Source: Leadbetterella sp035299025
GTDB lineage: Bacteria; Bacteroidota; Bacteroidia; Cytophagales; Spirosomataceae
Length of the DNA: 64,000 nucleotides
Direction: 5' to 3'
Assembly: GCA_035299025.1 (NCBI GenBank)
Contig: DATGXK010000010.1
Span: 210,230 to 274,229, forward strand
The translations under genes were made by a program, and so were the position numbers. Under the pieces are notes generated by a model that saw nothing but the letters and a program-made list of their open reading frames with translations, did no database searches and was not told where the DNA came from. How positions within the stretch are numbered: the stretch's first letter is position 1; the number at the start of each line of letters is the position of its first letter. Below, in pieces: positions 59,653-64,000 of the stretch.

Positions 59653-61815
59653 CTAAAAGCCAGGACTATAGGTTCTTAGTGCATTCTTTTGTATGTCTTC
59701 CTTATAAAATAGAATGTCCTTAAATATGCCTTTTGAATACATTTCAGCTTGGTCATTGAAGTGTTTGGAGTTTTTGTCTCCGCTGTTTCCACCTGCCAAC
59801 ACAGATTTGGCTTTTACTTTATCTCCAAACTCTACTGCACAAACAAAACTGTTTCCACTATAACCATATCTTTTCAGGGAGTTTGGATAATATCTACTGT
59901 TAAACGAAGGTAAACTTCCCCAAAGAGCAGAGGCATTTCCGACAGGTAGACTTGGAGAATTGTCGTCAAATTCTGTTGTAAGTTCTCCATTGAGCCTCTG
60001 AAATCTATTTATATCTCCCCATTTAACTTTCCATGTGCCATATTTTTTACTCAGTTCATCGATAGTTTTTTCCAAGGGTTCCAAAAGTTCGTTTTCTGAG
60101 GCAATTTCAGCAAAACGTTTAGTGGTAGTCACTTGGTCGTTTTCTCCTTGGTCTATATATATCTTTCTTATTGCTGGGCTTAATTTTTGTGCCCACTCAA
60201 TCGCCAAAGTGGTTTCGATAGAAGATTCTGAGGAACGATAATCCCAACTGAGAAGCAGCTCTATGGCATCTTTTAAAACTGTATTTTCTGTTTTTATTTT
60301 TCTCAAACTTGGAATTAACACCTCAAAAGCGGGTAAATAATTGTCGTAGCCTAAGTTAATGAGTTCGTCGAGATTGATTTTCTCTACTTTCTCCAAAAGT
60401 CTTATTGCATTCACTCCTCTGAAATTCTCCCCATCTGGAGCCATATAATCAGGATATTCAGCTCGTTTGGGGCTGTTTTCAGCAGAAGCAGTATAAGGAG
60501 TTGAATTGCAATTTTGTATCCAACCGTTTTTAGGATTATAAACATGAACCACCTGGTTCACATCGTGCAAGCCTTTGTATTCCGTGGAGGCTTTACTTCC
60601 GTCCTGCGGTTTCGCCCAGTTCAGTGAATTGTCTCTGATAGGCATATAGTTACCATGCCAATAAGCTATATTTCCATATTTGTCTGCAAAGACAGTATTA
60701 TTGGATGTGTTCGCTTTCAAGTCCATGGCTTTTTTATAATCTTCAAAACCCTTGGCCTTGGTTCTGAGCCAACTTTGCTCAAGACTTTTTTGGGCTCTAT
60801 TATATGACCTCAAACTCACCCAATTATCACCTCTTTTTGCCATTACTGGTCCATGATGAGTAAAATAGACGTCAAAAGTTCGAATTAAAGTTTTTTCGTT
60901 TTTCTTATATTTAATATTTACTTTTTTCGAAATTACTTTTCTTAGCTTTCCTTCATATTCATAATAGAAACCATCGGCTTTTTTTATGATTTTTTCCAAA
61001 TAGGTGTCAGCTACATCGGCGTTTGAGGAAGTGTGCATCCATCCACAATATTCATTAAAGCCTTGGTACACGAAAAACTGCCCCCAAGTCACTGCTCCAT
61101 AGGCATTCAGGCCTTCATTACTTTTAACATGTACTTCAGGTCTAAAATAGAACGTCGTATGCGGATTAATGTAGAGCATCGCATTTTTAGATTTGCTCAA
61201 TGAAGGTCCAATAGCAAAGCCATTAGAGCCCGTTTGTTGATAGTCTTCATTTTTCTTTGAAAAGCCAACACTATTTTCATTTCCATAGAATGCTTTGAGC
61301 TCGCTCAGTTGTAAGTCTGCCGTGCTTATGGCTCCTATGCTTCCATCCGTCCAAAGTAAAGCATACCACGGCTCAAACTTATGAATAAGTTTAGGTTTTA
61401 CTTGCGGGTTCTTTGCCAGATAATAATTTATGCCGTCAGCGTGAGCTTCTAGGAGCTTTTTCAGCCAGACCTGGGCTTTGAGATACTCAGCCTTAGCCTC
61501 GCTTTCGCTGATCAATAATCTGATTTGTAAGTCATTGAATATTTCATCTTGACCCTTTATTTCTGACAACCGCCCTAGTTTTTCAATATAGTTCATTTCT
61601 ATTCGAGCAAAATCATCCTCACATTGGGCATACATGAGACCAAAGACCGCGTCTGCATCTGTCTGCCCTTCTATGTGCGGAATACCCCATCGGTCTCTGG
61701 TAATTTTTATTTTTTCGGCCCTTTTTGATAGTTGTTCGAGTTTTGTTGGCTGAGCCTTGATTGAAATACTTATCAACAAAATCAGTAGAAGTATTTTTGC
61801 AGTTTGTTTTTTCAT
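59653..61815 (-). CDS. Penicillin acylase family Ntn-hydrolase, secreted
   Basis: The protein (720 aa) is a penicillin acylase-type N-terminal nucleophile hydrolase. It has a signal peptide (KILLLILLISISIKAQ), the alpha-chain region with DRWGIPHIEGQTDADAVFGLMYAQCEDDFARIE, a spacer, and the beta-chain start at QTG-SNGFAIGPS, where Ser (about residue 198) becomes the nucleophile after self-cleavage. Later landmarks are INPHTTFYFRPEVHVKS and NEYCGWMHTSSNADVAD. It may cleave acyl-homoserine lactones or other amides. It is divergent from a ROK regulator with two palindromic operator candidates. Confidence 0.92.
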   Translation of the reverse strand: MKKQTAKILLLILLISISIKAQPTKLEQLSKRAEKIKITRDRWGIPHIEGQTDADAVFGLMYAQCEDDFARIEMNYIEKLGRLSEIKGQDEIFNDLQIRLLISESEAKAEYLKAQVWLKKLLEAHADGINYYLAKNPQVKPKLIHKFEPWYALLWTDGSIGAISTADLQLSELKAFYGNENSVGFSKKNEDYQQTGSNGFAIGPSLSKSKNAMLYINPHTTFYFRPEVHVKSNEGLNAYGAVTWGQFFVYQGFNEYCGWMHTSSNADVADTYLEKIIKKADGFYYEYEGKLRKVISKKVNIKYKKNEKTLIRTFDVYFTHHGPVMAKRGDNWVSLRSYNRAQKSLEQSWLRTKAKGFEDYKKAMDLKANTSNNTVFADKYGNIAYWHGNYMPIRDNSLNWAKPQDGSKASTEYKGLHDVNQVVHVYNPKNGWIQNCNSTPYTASAENSPKRAEYPDYMAPDGENFRGVNAIRLLEKVEKINLDELINLGYDNYLPAFEVLIPSLRKIKTENTVLKDAIELLLSWDYRSSESSIETTLAIEWAQKLSPAIRKIYIDQGENDQVTTTKRFAEIASENELLEPLEKTIDELSKKYGTWKVKWGDINRFQRLNGELTTEFDDNSPSLPVGNASALWGSLPSFNSRYYPNSLKRYGYSGNSFVCAVEFGDKVKAKSVLAGGNSGDKNSKHFNDQAEMYSKGIFKDILFYKEDIQKNALRTYSPGF

Positions 61816-61882
61816 AAGTCTTTGGTTCGAGAAGTTTTCTTAGTGCAATATACCCAAAAGCTTCGTCTAATTCAATCTATTG

Positions 61883-61931
61883 TTTAACATCATTTGTTAA
61901 AATAAATTAATAAAATTAACTATTTGTTAAT
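61883..61931. promoter_or_regulatory. Two palindromic operator candidates for the ROK regulator
   Basis: Site 1 (61883-61901) is TTTAACA, 5 nt, TGTTAAA, and site 2 (61915-61931) is ATTAAC, 5 nt, GTTAAT. Both are perfect inverted repeats with a TTAAC/GTTAA core, about 31 bp apart centre to centre. They lie 68 to 116 bp upstream of the acylase ATG (61815) and 80 to 128 bp upstream of the ROK ATG (62011), so one regulator could act on both. Confidence 0.65.
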
Positions 61932-62010
61932 AATATATTGTTATAACGGTAGTTTTATATACTTTTAACTCTACAAAACCTAAAATATAACCTTATAACC
62001 TTCAATTAGA

Positions 62011-63258
62011 ATGCCTATGGACTCAGAAATTGTGGAGTACTACCATCAAAACGAAATCTCCTTCAAAGAATCAGCAGTAGAGCTTAAAAAGTTTAAACAA
62101 AAAAAAGCAATTCTCAATGCTCTATATCGAAACGACAAAATGGCAATTGCCGACCTCTCTGAGAATCTTTTTATCAGCATACCCACACTCACCTCTCATA
62201 TTGAGGAGCTTCTGACTGAAGGCTGGTTAACCGGCGAAGAGTTAGACAATAAGAAACAAGGACGTCGACCAACAATTTATTCGTTAAGTTCTCAAAAAAA
62301 GCATGTTGTTGTAATTGACATCACAACCCACGATACCCACATTTATGTGCTCAATTTTAGCAATGAAATAATCTATGAGGAGCAATACAACCTCAGGCTG
62401 ACATCTCAGTCTAGCTTTCTCAAAGAACTTATTGCACTCATTGAGAATACCATAAATGAAATTAGTGCAACCCAAAAGGAAGTTATTTCTATTGGTATCG
62501 CTATTCCTGGCTTGGTAAACAAGCGAACAGGTATAAACAAAACCTATAAAAACCTCAATTTTGAGAACAAGTCACTCAGTCGCAGAATTAGCGAAAATTT
62601 TAATCTCCCGGTTTTTACCTTAAATGACTCCAAAGCTGCCGCTTATGGTGAGGCACGATTTGGAGTCGGCAAAACCATGTCTCATGTGCTATCAATAAAT
62701 GTAGACTGGGGTGTAGGTTTGGGTGTTGTATTCAACGGTCAAATCTTCAATGGGGCCTCGGGTTTCGCTGGCGAACTCGGTCATATTCAAGTAAATCCCG
62801 AAGGCGAACTTTGTTCATGTGGTAAAGTTGGCTGTCTTGATACTGTTACCTCTGCATCTTCATTGCTAAAAAGCATCAAATCGGGTCTTAAAAATGGCCA
62901 AATCTCCATCCTTTCAGAGTTCAAAGACAATCTCGAAAAAATCAATCTTGAAATGGTTATTGAGGCAGCCAAAAATGGAGATGCTTTCGCCATAGACATA
63001 CTTTATAATATAGGTATTGAGTTGGGCAAGGGGCTGTCTGTTGCTGTTCATCTCTTCAATCCCCAGATTATCGTCATAGACGGCGTCCTTTCCAAGGCAG
63101 GAAAATTGATAGTTAATCCAGTGGAGCATGCTATCAATAAATATTGTCTACCCGACTTTAAGGACGAACTACTCATTGAGGTCACTAACCTTGGTGACTT
63201 CGCAAAAATCCTTGGTGTTACAGCCTTCATGGCCAATCGCCTTTTTAAATATGATTGA
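62011..63258 (+). CDS. ROK family transcriptional regulator
   Basis: The protein (415 aa) has a winged helix-turn-helix (about 28-80, MAIADLSENLFISIPTLTSHIEEL) and a ROK sugar-binding domain (about 88-410). The zinc-binding site is in GELGHIQVNPEGELCSCGKVGCLD, and the sugar-phosphotransferase-like catalytic Asp is in NDSKAAAYGE. It resembles NagC/XylR-type repressors that respond to sugars. It is divergent from the acylase and the gap has two palindromes. The function is probably to repress the acylase gene and itself. Confidence 0.92.
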   Translation: MPMDSEIVEYYHQNEISFKESAVELKKFKQKKAILNALYRNDKMAIADLSENLFISIPTLTSHIEELLTEGWLTGEELDNKKQGRRPTIYSLSSQKKHVVVIDITTHDTHIYVLNFSNEIIYEEQYNLRLTSQSSFLKELIALIENTINEISATQKEVISIGIAIPGLVNKRTGINKTYKNLNFENKSLSRRISENFNLPVFTLNDSKAAAYGEARFGVGKTMSHVLSINVDWGVGLGVVFNGQIFNGASGFAGELGHIQVNPEGELCSCGKVGCLDTVTSASSLLKSIKSGLKNGQISILSEFKDNLEKINLEMVIEAAKNGDAFAIDILYNIGIELGKGLSVAVHLFNPQIIVIDGVLSKAGKLIVNPVEHAINKYCLPDFKDELLIEVTNLGDFAKILGVTAFMANRLFKYD

Positions 63259-63387
63259 GAGCTCTGTGAATCATAATTAATACACCCTTAAGAAACATTT
63301 ATTTCAGGGGCGGAGGTCATTGTTGTATATAAAGTTGCTATCTTAAGCAGGTCTTAGCTGTTTACAACAAACAAAATAAAGTGCTTT

Positions 63388-63484
63388 TGGGCGGCCCCTC
63401 CCAATTATCATTGGGGGGTCAGGCTATCCGTTACAAGTCCTCGCTCGTTCCTCGCTGTGGGCTTTCCACTGCTATCCTTCCCGC
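63388..63484. repeat. Dispersed GC-rich repeat element
   Basis: About 97 bp with high GC: a hairpin CCTCCCAAT-TATC-ATTGGGGGG at its start, then two CTATCC words (CAGGCTATCCGTT and CTGCTATCCTTCC) flanking the imperfectly repeated CCTCGCTCGTTCCTCGCTG. From memory this CTATCC-flanked pattern is a dispersed repeat common in Bacteroidota genomes. The sequence has no open frame. It is 355 bp upstream of the rRNA-type promoters. Confidence 0.5.
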
Positions 63485-63740
63485 ATTCAACCCACAGCCA
63501 ATAGATTTCTCTTCAAAGCTCTATCGTTCGTAAAAATTTCTGTAGCATTTGTCAATTGAAACTTTCAAAACAAGGTCAAATCATCTGAGAAAGCAATTTA
63601 CTATAACTTAAGTCTTTTTTTAGTAAGAAAAATTCTTATAAAAAATTAAGAAAGAATATGAATATTTTATGAAGTTTAAAAACTAAACAATTGATAATCA
63701 GTCTAGGGTAAAAAAGGCCCAAAAAATATTCAAAAATTTA

Positions 63741-63773
63741 TTTGGAAAACTAATCGAGCTTATACTACCTTTG
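63741..63773 (+). promoter_or_regulatory. Strong promoter P1 of an rRNA-type operon
   Basis: TTTG at 63741-63744 and TACCTTTG at 63766-63773 are separated by 21 nt. The discriminator is GCACTCCC. This matches the major Bacteroidota sigma factor consensus. Confidence 0.8.
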
Positions 63774-64000
63774 CACTCCCAAACGGCGAGGAAGTATAGA
63801 TGGAGACGCTAATAGAGGGATAGAGTTCATAAAAATAAATAATTTTTTTTCTTGAAAATATTTGGGGAATAAAAAAAGGTTCTTACCTTTGCACCCCGAT
63901 TAAGACGGAAGGGAGCGAGAAGGAAAAAGAAAGAGGACTGGAAACAGTGACGAGCTCACGGTAGAGTGGGATAAAGTTCATTAACTTATTGGAGATAGAG
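63774..64000 (+). other. Duplicated leader region of an rRNA operon (likely)
   Basis: After P1 the leader contains TAGAGGGATAGAGTTCAT (63813-63830), and after P2 the near repeat TAGAGTGGGATAAAGTTCAT (63962-63981) followed by TAACTTATTGG, resembling the GTTCnTTGACAT-type box that precedes 16S rRNA in Bacteroidota. The rRNA itself begins after the window. From 63259 to 64000 there is no gene, only the repeat element, the two promoters and this leader. Confidence 0.6.
63861..63891 (+). promoter_or_regulatory. Strong promoter P2 of an rRNA-type operon
   Basis: TTTG at 63861-63864 and TACCTTTG at 63884-63891 are 19 nt apart and followed by GCACCCC. The element is nearly identical to P1, 118 bp upstream, and drives the same transcript. 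Confidence 0.82.

Noticed and set aside
63259..63740. A gene in the long gap before the rRNA promoters
   Set aside because: No open frame of useful length with plausible composition was found on either strand; the repeat element and AT-rich spacer explain it.

Overview
The window looks like a chromosomal segment of a Bacteroidota bacterium, most likely of the order Cytophagales (genus not determined). The evidence is an AT-rich genome with low-GC intergenic regions, promoters of the Bacteroidota type (TTTG, about 19-21 nt, TAnnTTTG), TonB-dependent receptors with carboxypeptidase-regulatory-like N-termini, a type IX secretion (type B) C-terminal domain, DUF2911/DUF5009/DUF3050 proteins, Tat-exported sugar enzymes, and very few Shine-Dalgarno sequences. 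Most of the window is ordinary chromosome. No prophage, CRISPR array, tRNA or complete insertion sequence was seen.

Layout. 0-2.6 kb: end of a transporter, an RraA-like protein and a Tat-exported enolase-superfamily dehydratase (sugar-acid catabolism), closed by a terminator. 2.6-9 kb: a SWIM-SNF2 helicase with an unknown partner gene, a SixA-like phosphatase whose 5' end is made of a GC-rich repeat, a Tat-exported hydroxypyruvate-isomerase-like protein, and RidA. 8.9-12.2 kb: an SPFH protein with a tiny Arc-type protein, then a NudK-like hydrolase divergent from a DeoR regulator across three phased 10-bp repeats, and DUF2911. 12.3-19.5 kb: a second Tat-exported isomerase with an M24 peptidase, a PqqB-like hydrolase, a DUF5009 membrane protein, a 236-bp repeat element with perfect GC-rich ends, and an NrtR-like regulator divergent from a carboxylesterase. 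19.7-29.9 kb: a formylglycine-generating-type lipoprotein, an OmpH protein, then an iron-uptake block (two TonB receptors, a PepSY protein, a Fur-family regulator, ApbE) with Fur-box-like sites, and DUF3050.

30-36 kb: sialate O-acetylesterase, TauE/SafE permease, a leucine-rich protein and a further TonB-type receptor. 36-46 kb: an envelope/stress block read leftward (SppA, DUF1003, an eRF1-like small protein, a broken lipoprotein, two L,D-transpeptidases, a P-type ATPase, an AI-2E permease, CsbD). 46-54 kb: DUF1905, RecX, a DUF6364/PIN toxin-antitoxin pair, an ArgE-like deacylase, a second SWIM-SNF2 helicase, an orphan VapB antitoxin, a hemolysin III protein and ArgB. 54-57 kb: two overlapping genes for large coiled-coil membrane proteins that I do not recognise, the best candidate here for an undescribed system. 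57-64 kb: an alpha/beta hydrolase, a secreted C-type-lectin protein with a T9SS type B tail, YjbQ, a penicillin-acylase-type protein divergent from a ROK regulator with two palindromic operator candidates, and finally two tandem strong promoters with duplicated leaders that most likely drive an rRNA operon just beyond the window.

All functional calls rest on reading motifs by eye. No database search was possible, so family names are from recognition and everything about partnerships and regulation is inference.
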